DNA of 64,000 nucleotides from Macquaria australasica. Lineage: Eukaryota > Chordata > Actinopteri > Centrarchiformes > Percichthyidae. Position 1 is the stretch's first letter, and the number at the start of each line of letters is the position of its first letter. The stretch spans positions 62,001 to 126,000 of the forward strand of contig SEMN01000276.1 in the NCBI GenBank assembly GCA_005408345.1. The letters run 5' to 3'. Shown here in pieces: positions 29,003 through 42,000 of the stretch. The notes under the pieces are model-generated. The model ran no database searches and was not told the DNA's origin. It saw nothing but the letters and a program-made list of their open reading frames with translations. The position numbers and the translations under genes are program-made.

Positions 29003-29433
29003 CTTCTCGTCCTCTGGTCGATGGTTGCAGTCTTCTGTTTACTTCCGTTTCCTAAAATCAACACCGAAGCGTGAACCTGTGTCCTATTTTATTACCCTAC
29101 GCATATAATGCACAAAACTCCGGGTGTTTTTCGTGCAGGATTAGGAGCTCGCATCCGAAGCTGCTGCTGGTCGCGATCTCGTCCGAGTCGGTCAGCTGGC
29201 CTCCGCTCACGTGACCGGGCCTGGCGCGTTCTGCGCATGCGCCCGTGGGGGGGGGGGCGAACGGCTCCGGCGATCTTTTCCGGGTCGAGAAAACCAGCGC
29301 ACCCATGAACGTGAGCTAGCGGGCCCGGGTTCCTCGTCTGAGAAAGGTCTCCAAAAAGAAAACGCATTTCGGACATTTAAGCACTCCCAGCGCGGAACAC
29401 CCCAGCGTATCGTCCTGTAACCACGTGACACAG
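29003..29433. promoter_or_regulatory. Bidirectional CpG-rich promoter of atp6v1d and eif2s1
   Basis: The two genes are head to head, with start of translation at 29002 (minus) and a presumed non-coding eif2s1 exon ending at 29433 (plus, donor GTGAGT). Motifs read directly: TCACGTGAC at 29207-29215, an E-box close to the CLEAR consensus bound by TFEB/MITF factors; TGCGCATGCGC at 29232-29242, an NRF1-type palindrome; and CCACGTGAC at 29421-29429, a second E-box inside the presumed eif2s1 exon. CpGs and a G-run (29247-29256) are concentrated here. No TATA box. V-ATPase genes are known CLEAR-network targets; use in this fish is inference. Confidence 0.75.
29260..29433 (+). other. eif2s1: Presumed non-coding first exon of eif2s1
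   Basis: The stretch ends at a strong donor (CAG|GTGAGT after 29433) and leads to an acceptor at 30924-30925, two bases before the eif2s1 ATG. The start is not defined. The short antisense and sense ORFs across this GC-rich block are chance. Confidence 0.5.
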
Positions 29434-30336
29434 GTGAGTGTTTTATTGGTAACGCGGGTGTTTACCGACAGCAGGCGGGGCTGCCAGCTAGCTGCTAGCC
29501 TCCACAGCGGTGCATGTGCCGCATGTGAGTTTGGGGAACCGGGTTGTTAGCTGGGAGGCTAACGGAATAATAAAGGTGGCTGTTCCGTCCTCAGATTCGG
29601 TTCACTCGTAGCTGTTAACGAGCTGCGGTGGGTTTCTGTCTTCATCCTCGTCGGTGTCGGTCGTCGCTCTTAGGCAGAAAGGGGCTTCTCGTTTGTCTGC
29701 ATTGCATCATCCCATTCACAGCCAAAACGTGTGAAATAAAACCGCCGGTTCACTTAATCTCCCTGCAGTTATGTTGGGGCTTATTTTCCAGGCTAAACTC
29801 AGCCATTTGACCTGCTCAGACACCCTGAAACGGAATTAACAACGTGTCGTTCAAATGGTTTTGGACTCACTAAACATTTGAGTGGTGATTGTAATATTTT
29901 GTCCACCCCACTTATGTCATTGAGGGCAGACTAAATATTAGAAGCAACTCTCAGTAAAGGCAATTAATTAATTAATTAAAACGCAATTTAACAGCGTCAC
30001 AAGTTAAAGCCTCCAGTAAATGACCATAAATATGAACTTGCACCTCTCTAAAGCAGTTTCTAAATTACTGCATTAGACTGCTTTAGTTTCAGCCAGGTGG
30101 ACCCAGTAATCTGTCATGGTGGTGTAGAGATTGATTTCAGTCCATTGATGTAATTAAATAATGACTGTCATCCTTAACAGGGTTTTTTTTTTTTTTTAAT
30201 TTAACATCCAAGTCAGTGTTGTTTTAGTAATAGGCTCAGCGGCTCAGCATCAGAAAATGTGCCTGTGCCTGTCGGTGAAATCACCTTGGGTGCTGTCATT
30301 GTGTTTTAGGAGTTGATGCATTATTTGCCTGTAGAT

Positions 30337-30633
30337 CACTGGTTCCCAACCTGTATGGCTTGTTGTGACTCTTTAAAAAATAAAGCAATATCTGCTTCAT
30401 CACAGGTCATGGCCTTAGTGTGGATGTAACATGCGACCAGATAAACCGTGGGGTGACTTGTTTGATTGTTTTTGGGTTTTTTTTAAAGGATTTTTACAGA
30501 TTGAAGAGGTAAAATTGTAAAGTATTTCACAAGAAAGGAAAAAAAGCAAAATTAGCGAACAGAAGAGGTAAACGTTTTTTTTTTCCATTCATCTCGTAAC
30601 CTCTGAGATACCTGTTGAGATTGGGAACCACTG
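30337..30633. mobile_element. 297-bp hAT-like MITE with TIRs and 8-bp target duplication
   Basis: The left end CACTGGTTCCCAACCT is inverted relative to the right end GAGATTGGGAACCACTG. The flanks are CTGTAGAT (30329-30336) and CTCTAGAT (30634-30641), matching at 7 of 8 positions, as expected for a hAT target-site duplication. No ORF inside, so it is non-autonomous. It lies in eif2s1 intron 1. Confidence 0.75.
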
Positions 30634-30927
30634 CTCTAGATGTTATCATTGTCATTAATTCATAAATTAAAACTGAGCTGTACAATATTGAAGATGTAGA
30701 AAAAACATGACAATCTATTTAAAGGGGCACTCAGCAATTCAATGTTACACTTTTCTAAAGTTGGGTCAAATATCCGGGTCAAAACGGAAGCAGCAGAGGC
30801 TGAGATATCCTGACTTTGAGTTCATAGTTTAGGTTAATTCCCATAATCTTCTTTCATCATCTTTCAAACTCCAAATTCGTGACAATGCCTCAAATATTTT
30901 ACCCCTTTTGTTTCTATTCTCTCAGCG

Positions 30928-33900
30928 ATGCCGGGGCTCAGCTGTCGATTTTACCAGCACCGGTTCCCAGAGGTGGAGGATGTTGTGATGGTGAACGTGA
31001 GGTCCATCGCTGAGATGGGCGCCTACGTCAGCCTTTTGGAGTACAACAACATCGAGGGCATGATCCTCCTGAGCGAGCTGTCGCGTCGACGCATCCGCTC
31101 CATCAACAAGCTCATCCGCATAGGCCGCAATGAGTGCGTGGTCGTCATCCGAGTAGACAAAGAGAAAGGTAAGTCCAGGCAGGAGGACGCCAAACACTGG
31201 AGCTGAAAGTCACTAGGCCTAGGCCTGCATGTGGGGTTGCACAAAGGACAGGGAACCTTTTGGCTGCCAGTGGCAGGTGGAATAGACATGATGTACAAAC
31301 CACAGCAAAAATCTGTGACTGAACATGACACTAATTGATATAATAACAAGATAAACTGGAAAGAGTGCAATCTTTTCCTCGTGTTGTGCAAAAAACTTCT
31401 TTACCTTGGATAGTAACAACCAGTAGAGTATTAGTATTGTTGTGATGTTCTTTGACACAGACTCTTGTTCTATAGAGTATAGATGGATTATCAGTAACAA
31501 TTGCATATCTCAAAGTTGTGCCTCATTGACACTTGGCACTGTTTGTATAGATCTAGGCATATCAGTGTGAGTGCATTTTTATGTATTGTGCATATCTGTA
31601 TTTTTCTGTCTAGTTCCAGAGCCCAAATGTTGCCTTAAAATTAGCTTAGTCTGATCAACTGCAAAACAATGCCAGTATTTGATTTGTAATAATGGAGCAA
31701 TTAAGAACAGCAAGCAACTTGTGAAGCCTAAACCAGAAAGTGTTTGACCATCAAATTTTGATCAATTTACCATACCAGCACTAATCTTGTCAGAAACTAT
31801 TACCACTTTGGCAGCTATCCCCTTCTGGACTCATTTCTGTTCAGATTCTGCCCTGTGAGAATATTCTGAGTATACATAATTTCATGCCGTGAAAAAAAAA
31901 AAGCCACAGCACCTCTTCTCTGCTTTGTCCATAGGATACATTGATTTATCAAAAAGAAGAGTTTCACCAGAGGAGGCCATCAAGTGTGAAGATAAATTCA
32001 CCAAATCTAAAACTGTAAGTCAAATTGTTTTTAATTTGTTCCTCATGAAAATAACTATTTTAACGACTGCCAGCATGTGTCCAGGATTGTTAAAGTGATT
32101 CTTATCATTAACACAGTTGAAAGCAAACAGGTAAACACCTCTGTGTGTCTGGGTTATTAAAAACTACAGTACCCATAGATTTTTATTTTCATTGATCTCA
32201 TGAACTTTCTGATGTTTTAGTGAATCGGTGTTGGCACTGAGCTGATGCGGGTTGTTATGTTTGCAGGTGTACAGCATCCTGCGACACGTGGCAGAGGTGC
32301 TGGAGTACAGTAAGGACGAGCAGCTAGAGAGCTTGTACCAGCGCACCGCCTGGGTCTTCGATGAGAAATACAAGCGGCCAGGATACGGAGCTTATGATGT
32401 CTTCAAACAGGCTGTGTCGTAAGTGGCTGTTTCAAGCAGTGCGCGTTAGAAAAAAACATCTTAAAAAAGACAGAGAATGTATGCAAGTAATGTTTTATTT
32501 TTGGATGAAGTCAAATCAGATGGTGACTATCTTCCCTCCTCCAGAGACCCTGCCATTCTGGATGGGCTGGACTTAACAGAGGAAGAGAGGGCTGTGCTGA
32601 TTGATAACATCAACAGGCGACTCACTCCACAGGCTGTCAAAATCAGAGCAGGTAACAATATACTCATTATTTATTCTTACAGTAGCATGATAGCTTCTCA
32701 GTTGGACAGCTCTTCATCTTTTTCCTCTCCCTCCTGCAGACATTGAAGTGGCATGCTACGGGTATGAGGGCATCGATGCAGTAAAGGAAGCTCTGAGGGC
32801 CGGGCTTGGCTGCTCCACAGAGGCCATGCCCATCAAGGTAATATTGGAGCTTCAAACACATGTTTGTACACTGATGCTGAATGGTGAAACTTTGCCCTGT
32901 CTTCAGTCATGAACTAAAGAACCTCCCCTTTTCATATGCTGTTATGTTATGCTGAATGACCATGTGTGACCTGCTGCTTTAGTTGTGTTTTTTTTTTTTA
33001 TGGGGGTAAGAGCTGTGATGCGGTGTCAATAAGACTGCCATGGTGTTGTTCTTGGCAGATCAACCTGATCGCTCCCCCGCGCTACGTTATGACAACGACC
33101 ACTCTGGAGCGCACAGAGGGCCTGTCTGTCCTCAACCAGGCCATGGCCGCCATCAAGGAGAAGATTGAGGAGAAGAGAGGCGTCTTTAACATCCAGATGG
33201 AGGTGAGTGACCTCAGTTTCTTTGTGCAGCTGTGCGTTAGTGAAAGCCACTCCCTGTCCTTTGTGTGTTTCTGTTATTATTTACAGTTTCTTGAAGTTTA
33301 ACGTTTTCAGACATGTATCAAGTTCTAGTTAGACCAGGGTGTACAGTGAGCAGTGGTGGAATTTAACCAAGTACTGTACTTAGGTTCAAATTCAAGGTGT
33401 TTGTACTTTACTAGTTTACTACAAGTATTTCCATTTGATGCAACTTTATACTTCTGCTCCACTACATTTCACAGGCAGATATTGTACTTTTTACTCCATT
33501 TGCCTGGCAGCTTTAGTTAATATTACAACTTTTCATACCCCTCCTGTCCAGTGAAACCATGTATTTCCAAATTTGGTGATTTGATAAACTGAAGGATGAA
33601 GTGTTCCTTTATGGGTTGAGAACATTCTCCTATTTATAATTTTATTTTTAAACTTACTTACATACTTTCACTGAAGTAAGATTCCACTTGTAGTGGAGTG
33701 TGGTATTAGTACTTTTTTTTTTTTTTTATATATATAAGGTCGTAATTTTGAGGGGGAAAAGTTATGAGAAAAAAAACTGATATTGTGAGAAGTTGTTTCT
33801 CCAAAAATGTTACTTAAAATTCATCATCATTCATATTTTTCTTGAATATTACAACTTTATTCTCGTGTTATAACCTTTTACTCGTAAAATTCTGACCTTA

Positions 33901-34241
33901 TCTCATATGACTTTATACTTACAACACTGCTAGCTTTTTCTCAAAATATTACTTCTCAGTCTGATTATTTATTTTTTCCCCACCAAGAGTGGTTACACTA
34001 CTTGTAGTTTTCATCTCGGACTGTACAGGATTTTTCCCCGTTTTGACATATTCCTACTTTATATAATTTTTATTTTAATGGTACAAATAACTAAACGATG
34101 AACTGTCCCCTTCAGCCCAAGGTGGTGACGGACACAGATGAGACTGAGCTCGCCCGGCAGCTGGAGAGGCTAGAGCGGGAGAACGCCGAGGTGGACGGAG
34201 ACGACGACGCAGAGGAGATGGAGGCCAAAGCGGAGGACTAG
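30928..34241 (+). CDS. eif2s1: Eukaryotic translation initiation factor 2 subunit alpha (complete)
   Basis: Coding exons 30928-31168, 31935-32014, 32267-32418, 32545-32651, 32740-32837, 33059-33202 and 34116-34241 (TAG) join in phase to 315 residues, the same length as human eIF2-alpha. It begins MPGLSCRFYQHRFPEVEDVV. The S1-type OB fold is at about 15-90, followed by the helical domain and the alpha-beta C-terminal domain. The stress-kinase target serine is present in ILLSELSRRRIRS (Ser 52 counting Met, classically Ser51). It ends in an acidic tail, DGDDDAEEMEAKAED. Family knowledge: it is part of the eIF2 ternary complex that brings initiator tRNA to the ribosome; phosphorylation by PERK, GCN2, PKR or HRI lowers translation. 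The start ATG sits two bases after an acceptor. Two repeats lie in the last intron. The teleost a or b paralogue is not assigned. Confidence 0.98.
33351..33700. mobile_element. Fourth CAGTGGT MITE family copy, in last eif2s1 intron
   Basis: It starts CAGTGGTGGAATTTAACCAA and runs through 'ttgtactttac...tatttccatttgatgcaactttatacttctgctccactac', the family core, toward CACTGAAGTAAGATTCCACTTG. The right terminus is altered and approximate. Same orientation as the copies at 4806 and 5970. Confidence 0.65.
33715..33965. repeat. AT-rich repeat of the 'gtaatattacgagaataaag' type
   Basis: Successive diverged units resembling TCGTAATTTTGAG, TATTACAACTTTATTCTCG and ACTCGTAAAATTCTGACC read partly as inverted copies of each other. 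I recognise this family as a common degenerate tandem/palindromic repeat in fish. It is immediately next to the MITE at 33351. Confidence 0.5.
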
Positions 34242-34770
34242 AGTCGATCCTCGGAGGAAGGCTGGTTGGGGGAAAAACATCGGAAGGAGAAATGTGGACA
34301 GACCTGGCCACAGTCACTCAGTCCAACAGATGTTAACTTTCACATTGCAAACATTAACTGGCGGTAATAGTTCATTGGCAAACGTCCCGGTTTGTTCATA
34401 AGCAAGGTTTGTTTCAGAAGATGGTAACACTAAAAGCTGTCTTCTTATCCAGACATGGACACAAGGAAAGTTAAATTACAAATTAAACATCAGTATAGTT
34501 TCTATTTTTAAGTACAGCAATTTGAGTAAACAATAACTCTAAAACAACAAAAGCTGTTTACAAAGCAGTGGCCTTCACTTACCTCTTGCTTAAGAGCTCA
34601 GTGTCTTCAGTATCCATGGCGCTTCATCTCTGGCTGGTCACTGGATGTGATTGATTAAACGGGAAACGCTCGTCTGTCTCTACACCATCAGTGGCGACTT
34701 TGTGCTGTTTCTCTTCAAGTTAAAGGGTTTTTACTGGCAAGACCTGCTCTTGTTTAGCTCACATGGCATC

Positions 34771-34776
34771 AATAAA
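34771..34776 (+). promoter_or_regulatory. eif2s1: Candidate eif2s1 poly(A) signal
   Basis: AATAAA about 530 bases downstream of the eif2s1 stop codon. The region 34800-35210 between this and the end of convergent rbm25 shows no gene. Confidence 0.65.
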
Positions 34777-35211
34777 ATTCTGGATGTTTTGAACTCAACG
34801 CGTCTTTGTCAGCTGCTATGAGTAGACTGAATGAAATGGCACCAGATCTAACTTTCAATTTAAGGATTGTTTTCCTTTCTAAGTATTTTCCAGCATTAAA
34901 CCTAAGTTTGTCCCACTACAAAACTCAAAGAAAGTGATTGGAACATGCCATCACTCTCAAACTGACTGGGTGAATTAAAGGACAAACAGTAGGATATAAT
35001 TAAGTTATCTGTCATGTTGCAAATTCTCATCAATTGTCAATCTCATCACCCTCTTGCAGTTACTGGTTCACTTTAACGTTTTTATGCTGTTTTTACATTG
35101 CAACTTAAGAACTCTAATGAAAACAAACTTAATAGAATTGATTGTGAAAGAAGCTAACGGTGGGTAGTGAGAAAATCAATTAGGGGTTTACAAACAGTTG
35201 TAAAAATCAAT

Positions 35212-35217
35212 TTTATT
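35212..35217 (-). promoter_or_regulatory. rbm25: Candidate rbm25 poly(A) signal
   Basis: TTTATT (AATAAA on the minus strand) about 820 bases past the rbm25 stop codon. 35218-36036 is the presumed 3'UTR; its short ORFs look like chance. Confidence 0.5.
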
Positions 35218-36036
35218 CAAATGTTCACCAATACAAAAACAAATGGAGAGCATCTTCACAACTTCACATCACTTTCCCCATTCTTAGCTCATTTTCCTAT
35301 AGTGGTTGTGACGTACGTACGTGTGTGTGTGTGCTTTTACCTCTGCAGGGATGTTACCACCCAAGATATTCTGTGGGTCTTGTCAGACACATTTCAAATG
35401 ACAACCAGTTGCTTTCTGAGACGTTCTGAGGACGAGAACATGCCAACACGTTCGGGAATGTGATAAGGAAAAATGGAGGACAATCTGGTAGCTCGACAGA
35501 AATAAATTGGAGTTGTGTCCAAAACCCTGAATAAATAACCCTGTAAAAAACATCACATCCTTGTGGTAGTTATGCATACTCTAAAGTCTGTGTCCACTTA
35601 ACCAACCTACATTCAATTGCAAGCTGGCTTTCACCCCTTAGAGACATCAAAGAAAAGTTCATGAAACCGGTCAACTGATCCTGCAGAGGCGTGCATACAA
35701 ATAATCATACAATGTCCTGGGTGTCTGTCAGCAGTTTCCTCTCAGAATTATTTCATCAAAGTCGAATAATGACATACTGTATATACACACAAAAGCAAAC
35801 CGACACAGTCAGCACCTGCAAACAGAGAGGGAGGCGAATGTAGCCTGAGTATGTTGAGGGGAAAATAAACCGACACGACATGAACAATTGGTGCAGATGT
35901 GAGAATGAGCAGAAACTGCAGTTACAGTCTGTACTGGTATGGACAAGTCGCTTTGTTTGGGGTGACAACTGCACTACACTATTATACACGATGTATGAAA
36001 AGGGAAAAAAGTTTCTTCATTCAGTGGTGGTTCTGC

Positions 36037-39000
36037 TTATTTCACCAGTCCGATCTTCTTAGCTTCAGTTTCGTAAATGAGTAACCTCCACATCTTCACT
36101 ATGAAGACTTCAGCTTCTTCATCAAGAACCTAAAGCAGGAGCACAAGAGGAAGGTTTACCGAGTTACACGTGAAGGAGACACTGAACTGCAACATCCCTC
36201 ATTTCCTGTCATCACTAGTGCCATCTAATAAAGGCATTAAAATGCCCCCAAATAAAGACCATAGCTCATCTGTAGATTATTCTGTAGCTTATTTTAGAAG
36301 ACATCTGTTTTCTATTTGATGGAGGGCTGCAACTATCACTTATCATTATTGATTAATCTGATTATTTTCCTGTAAGGTCAAAGGAAATTAAAACTAAAAT
36401 TTGCCCATAGTAATTTCTCAGAGCCTGATGTTACAAATATTTACAAATTCAAATATTTGGTTTTGTCTGACCAACTGTCTAGATATTCAGTTTACAATCA
36501 CAAGACAAAATAAAGCTGCAAATTCTCACATTTAAGGAGCTGGAACCAGAAAATATTTGGTATTTTTGCTTGATAAATGACTGAAACGATTAACTGATTA
36601 TAAAAATAGTTTGATTACTTTTGTATGTTTATTGATGTAGTGAAGAATATGCATAGTCCTTTTCATTTGAACGTGTTATCTGCAGAGTTGGGCAAAGGTA
36701 GGTTTTTATCCAGCAACAAAAATGAGTTAAGAGCATGATTCATATTTGATGCGATGATGGTGAGCAAGTCAGACACATGATGGTATGTATGACTTTTGGA
36801 TTCATTACCCAACATGAACATAAAATAAAAGGCAGCAAACAGTGTGAGGGCCTGTTTATCCGTTACATTACTCACCATAGCAACATCATCCAAGATACTC
36901 TGTGGCATACTGTGAGCCATCACCTGGGGAAGACAAAAACATCAGGATCATTAATGTTTCACTTTCCCTCCAAGCCTGAATGAAGTCAAATGTACAGACA
37001 TCACATGATCAATACCTTGGAGCAGACAAAGTCCACTAACGTGGCCTCCTCCTCTCCAATGTACTCAATAATCTTTTTATTGATCCAGGGCCGAACACGT
37101 CGCTCCATTAACGTCTAAAAAAAGGACGAGATGAAAGCGAAGGCTTTGTTTTAGAAGTGGTGTTAACATCTGCTACTTTCCGAAATAACTAATCGAAAAT
37201 CTACTGTCTTCTGCAGTGCAACGTTTGTGAATCTATCCGTTATCATCTTAGTTAACTTGTCTGCTTATAAACAGATAACACATTTTTAGTTCTCTCCTCA
37301 CCGTGTCAACCATAGACCAGTCCAGCGGGTAGGAGAACAGCTCAGGCTTTGCTGTGGGAATCTTTTCTATCAGACTCTTGATGTGTTTACGTTTCTCCTC
37401 GGTGTTTGCCCCCTTTATGCTGGAGAGCCCGGCTCCGTCCACCCCGAGGCTCTTGTCATCGTCGTAATCCAGGGGCACCAACTTCCTCTTGCGAGGCTGT
37501 TCGTCAGCCTCTTCGTCATCAAACTTGTCAAAGACGCTGTCCACAGGCAGCTTCTTCCTCTTACCTGCGTTGGGTTGACTGGGGCTTCCTGTGGCACCTG
37601 GAGAGCACAAGGAGCTTTATGAATACAGGTTTTCATTTACAAATGATCACTTGGATTTACGCAGCTGGCATGACTTATCTACTTGTTCTGTAGTGACTGA
37701 ATCCTACCTAGCAATTTCCTTTAATGTTTGCCAGTATCTGATTTAATAAGGGGAAAAGCTATTAATGGAAGTAGAAGAAGAATGCTTAAATTAATCATTC
37801 ACTCTCAGATATGTTAGTTATATCTCATGAATATTTGACATTTGGCATGTTCCAGGAGTTGTTTATACTTGTCTACATCTTCAGTTAGTGATACCCTGCG
37901 TTATTCCTCCGTTAATTTCCATATCCACTAAAAATCGGGCTCTTTGTCCTCCATACATATAGGTGGAGAGAGCAACCATAACAACGAATGCTTTGTTAGT
38001 GTTTCAAACGAAAGTATGTGAGGAAAGAGAACAGAACCATGGTGTGAAGTGGGTGGTTGTTAAAATGACAAAAATCCATTCAAGAAGATGTTGTATCGCA
38101 CAAGCTGCTGACTACAGATGTGCAAGCTGTGCATTCTGGTCTATGTAGGCTACTACTGGTAGAGGATTTCTCCCAGTTTGGTCATTGAAAATTGTAACAA
38201 AGAAGAAGCTCTTTGTCTTTGACCTACACTAATACATTTAAAATAGAACGACTACATGTGTTTTAGAGGGAAATCTGGCGATACTATGGCAGTTTAACTT
38301 GACATTTCCCTTTAGCAGTGGAGCTGTTGGCTGTGTCAGAGTACCACTGCTGTATACAAAGTAGCCACTGACATGAATTTTTAATAAATGTCCTGTGAGT
38401 AGGCTGCAACTGACGATTAATCTGCCAGTTATTTTCTCGATTAATCAATCATTTTGTCTATAGAATGTCAGAAAATAGTGAAAAATGCCCATCAAAATTT
38501 CCCAGAGCCCAAGGTGACGTCTTCAAATTGCAACAGTCAAAGACATTTAATTTACAATGATATCAAACAGAGAACAGCAGCAAATACTCACATTTAAGAA
38601 GCTGAAACGAGTGAGTGTTTGGCAGTGAGTTAGGTAGTCAGAAAAGCGCGTTAACGGTTAATTGATAATCAAAATGGTTGCAGATTACATTTCTGTCTAT
38701 CGACTAACTGACTCATAGTTTTAGCTGTCTCTGTGAGCGCTCCATGTCTGTCCACATTACAGTGAGGACATTTCTTTTAGACTCACCCAGTTTGAGACTG
38801 AGGCCAATCTTCGGCCGGTGTTCCTCCTGCGGCAGGGCCTCGGGGGGAGAGTTTTCGTGGGGGATGATGATCCCACAGGGCGACTCGTCCCCTGGTGTGT
38901 TGGGGGACGCGTTGCCACTGGCCGACGACACTGAGGGTGCTGCTGTGATGGGCCGCATCGTGGGCTTCAAGCACGGTTTTGCGTCGGGGTTATCTTCGTC

Positions 39001-42000
39001 GTTGTCATAATCATCTTCCTCACCCTCCTCCACCTCGTCGTCTGAGTGGGCGGGCCGTGAGTGGGCCTCTGCTCTGTCCTGGTCCTGTCTGTGATCTCGG
39101 TGGTCCCGGTGATCCCGGTGCTCTCGTGAACCTCTGTGGCATTCCCGCTCCTCCTCGGGCTCCGGCTCTTGGATGATGGGAGGTTGTCTCAGACGCTCCT
39201 CCTCTTCCTCCTCCATCTGAACCAATAAGAGGCAGATATGCAGAAGATTAACACCCAATCACAGTTTTTTTTACAGAAAAGAAGGTCAACAGACAATGAA
39301 AGCTGGACACCACAGATGTGCAGAGACTCGGATGATGTGACCTTCACAAAGACAACAGACAGCATGCCCACTCATTACAGATATACAGGCACACACACAC
39401 ACATTATTATTATAGACAAGCTTACCCTGCGTAGCTCTGCGTCTGGGTTTGGATGTCCCTCGTCTAACAGCCTCTGTCTGATCTCCTCCAGCTCCTCCTT
39501 CTCTCTCTTCCTGTCACGCTCGTCCGCCTCCATCTCCTTCTCTCGGTCTCTGAGACGCTTCTGCAGCGCACTGCCCCTAGGGGTCACACCAAAAATAACA
39601 GCCTTCAGAACAAAAGCCATAGCAGCAGTATTGCATCTCCTACTACAAGTCAGATCTGGGTCACACAGCATCTGCTGCATCTTTTTACTGTGTTTTTACA
39701 TGTTTAGGTACCACATGGTTCCAATCCGTCATGCAGAACAATGAAATGAATACCTTAAGGTTTAGTCTTCATATGTTTTCCTAAGTTTCACAACATTTCT
39801 GACACTGTCTGAATTGATCAGATGTCATATCAGATGAAAATCCTTTTTACAGAGGCACATGTGTGCATTTATTTTATCTTGTATTTATCTTATCTACTGG
39901 GCCTAAAAAACAGCACCGCAGCATATTCGTTTATGTTGCTCACCTGTAGTACTTGGGGTCATCTCTTTCATCATCATAGTCTTCAAGAAACTCTTTTAGC
40001 CGTTTGCCCTCTTTCACCTGAAGACACATAGGACCACGCTGAAATTTCTTCTGGATAACAAATCTATGTCTGCTTACAGATTTTATTGACTTGTTAAATG
40101 AAATCATATGAATACAAAACAACCACATGAAAGGCTATCTTGGCAACACAATAACATATGCACTTTTAATAATGCATTTCAATTTTTTTTAATGCCAACA
40201 AGCAGGCATTGAAACTAATAACTCATAAAACATATCCCTCCAGGACAGCAAAGTTGTAACTTAAAGCTCAATTACATTCTGTAGTGGATTTAACAGCGAT
40301 TAAGGAATTGTTCTAGGTTAAAGGTAAAACTAGGTAATATTCTGGCTTGTTAAATGAGGACAATGTGTTCACCAAGTGTTCAAAGTAAAGTAGGACACCT
40401 CTATGAACATCTGTCATTCAATGTGCTCTCACTATTTCTCGTCGACGCTCATCTTCTCTCTCGGACTCCTTGGCGTAATCCCGTGCCTTCTTCCTCTCCC
40501 TGAGCTCCCAGTTCTTTAGACGCTGTAGTCACAACAGTATCAGGTAAGCAACAGTCAAATACAATCATTTAGAAACTTTTTTTGTTCCATTTTGAAAAAT
40601 TTTTGTGGGCACTATATGGTGCATTATACGTTTCTCACACAGACTCGGACACTCAAATAAAATGGCGGACGGTAAATATAGTGCACTGATAGGGAGTGAC
40701 AAAGCCCAGGTAACCGCCTAGCCTTCCCTACCTCCTGATAGGCTGCTTCCTTGTCTCTGAGTTTCCTCTCCAGCTTCCTGCGTTCATACGACTCCTCTTC
40801 ATCCTCTTGGTCTCGTTTCTTTTCTCTGTCTCGGTCTCGACTCACCTCCCTGCACAAGCAAAGGTGAGAATATGTTATCCTTGAATCTAAATTGGTACCA
40901 AAACACATACGTTTTACGTTGTACATCAAAACCGACAGGGGAGACAAACATGTCAATAAAGCACGGTCTATACTTTTACATATACATTTTTAGGACTCTA
41001 TACAATGTACAAGGGCAGTGCAGAAGGCAGAAACAAGTTGATGACAGCATGCATCTTTTTTTCCCCCTTACAAATCGTAGTGCTAAGATTCACTCGGCAT
41101 TCATCGCACAATCTGACTTGCCTCAAAATTGGTATTGTACAGTCTGACATAAGACTACAACAAAGATATTAGACAACCATTCAGTGAGACATGCAATGAA
41201 TCTGCAACATCACTGTTATTGCACAGTGTATAGGACCCTTTAAAGTAAGTCAGGTTGGCTGATGACTGAGCATTCTGTATCAGAGCATATAGTTTTTAGA
41301 CTTTAGATTTCCTACATTACATGCTGCCATCAGTTCCAGATCATTTCAATGTAAATCACTTAAACCTTGCTGCAGATACATAATCCATCACAATCAAAAT
41401 TTAGTCATCTGTTGGTGACAATACATTTTCTGTTAGATCAGTTTATCCCCCAGCTCTGATGCGTTTTTTATCTTCACCTGGATCGGCTGCGCTCGGCACT
41501 CCTGTCGCGGCTTCTGTCCCTCTCCCAGTCTCTGTCTCGCTCTCTTTCTCTGGTCCTGCGGTCCCGGTCTTTGTCTCTGTCCCTCTCCCGCTCTCGCGTC
41601 CTTTCCTTCTCCCGTTCCCTCTCTCGTTCCTTCTCCCTCTCGCGGTCCCGCCGCTCTCTTTCACGCTCTCGCTCTTTTTCCCGCTCCCTCCGTTCCCGCT
41701 CAAACTCCAGCCGCTCCTTCTCCCGCTTGTCCTTCTCTTCTTCTAGTTTCTGCAGAGCAAAGCACAGAGAGGTTCAGCCGATGCCACACAAGATCCACTG
41801 AGTCTTTGCAGTCAATTTGTTGCTGTGCACAGATCAAGTGGTTTCCAGATCTTAAGGGGTTTCATACAGGAACATGCCCTACACTAATTAGTACAAAGCT
41901 TGTAAGAGAAGCTGGAATCCTAACTGGGAAAACCTGGAAGGACCAAAAGGCTCTCCCTCACAGAGAGACAGCTTCATCATTCATCTAAAGCAATACGGTG

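Noticed and set aside
29092..29431. Several 66-94 codon ORFs on both strands at 29.1-29.4 kb
   Set aside because: They fall in the CpG-rich bidirectional promoter, where stop codons are rare; no family match.
41443..41801. Long Ser/Leu/Pro-rich and Gly/Arg-rich ORFs over the rbm25 Arg/Glu exon
   Set aside because: They are other-frame shadows of the RE/RD repeat-encoding exon.
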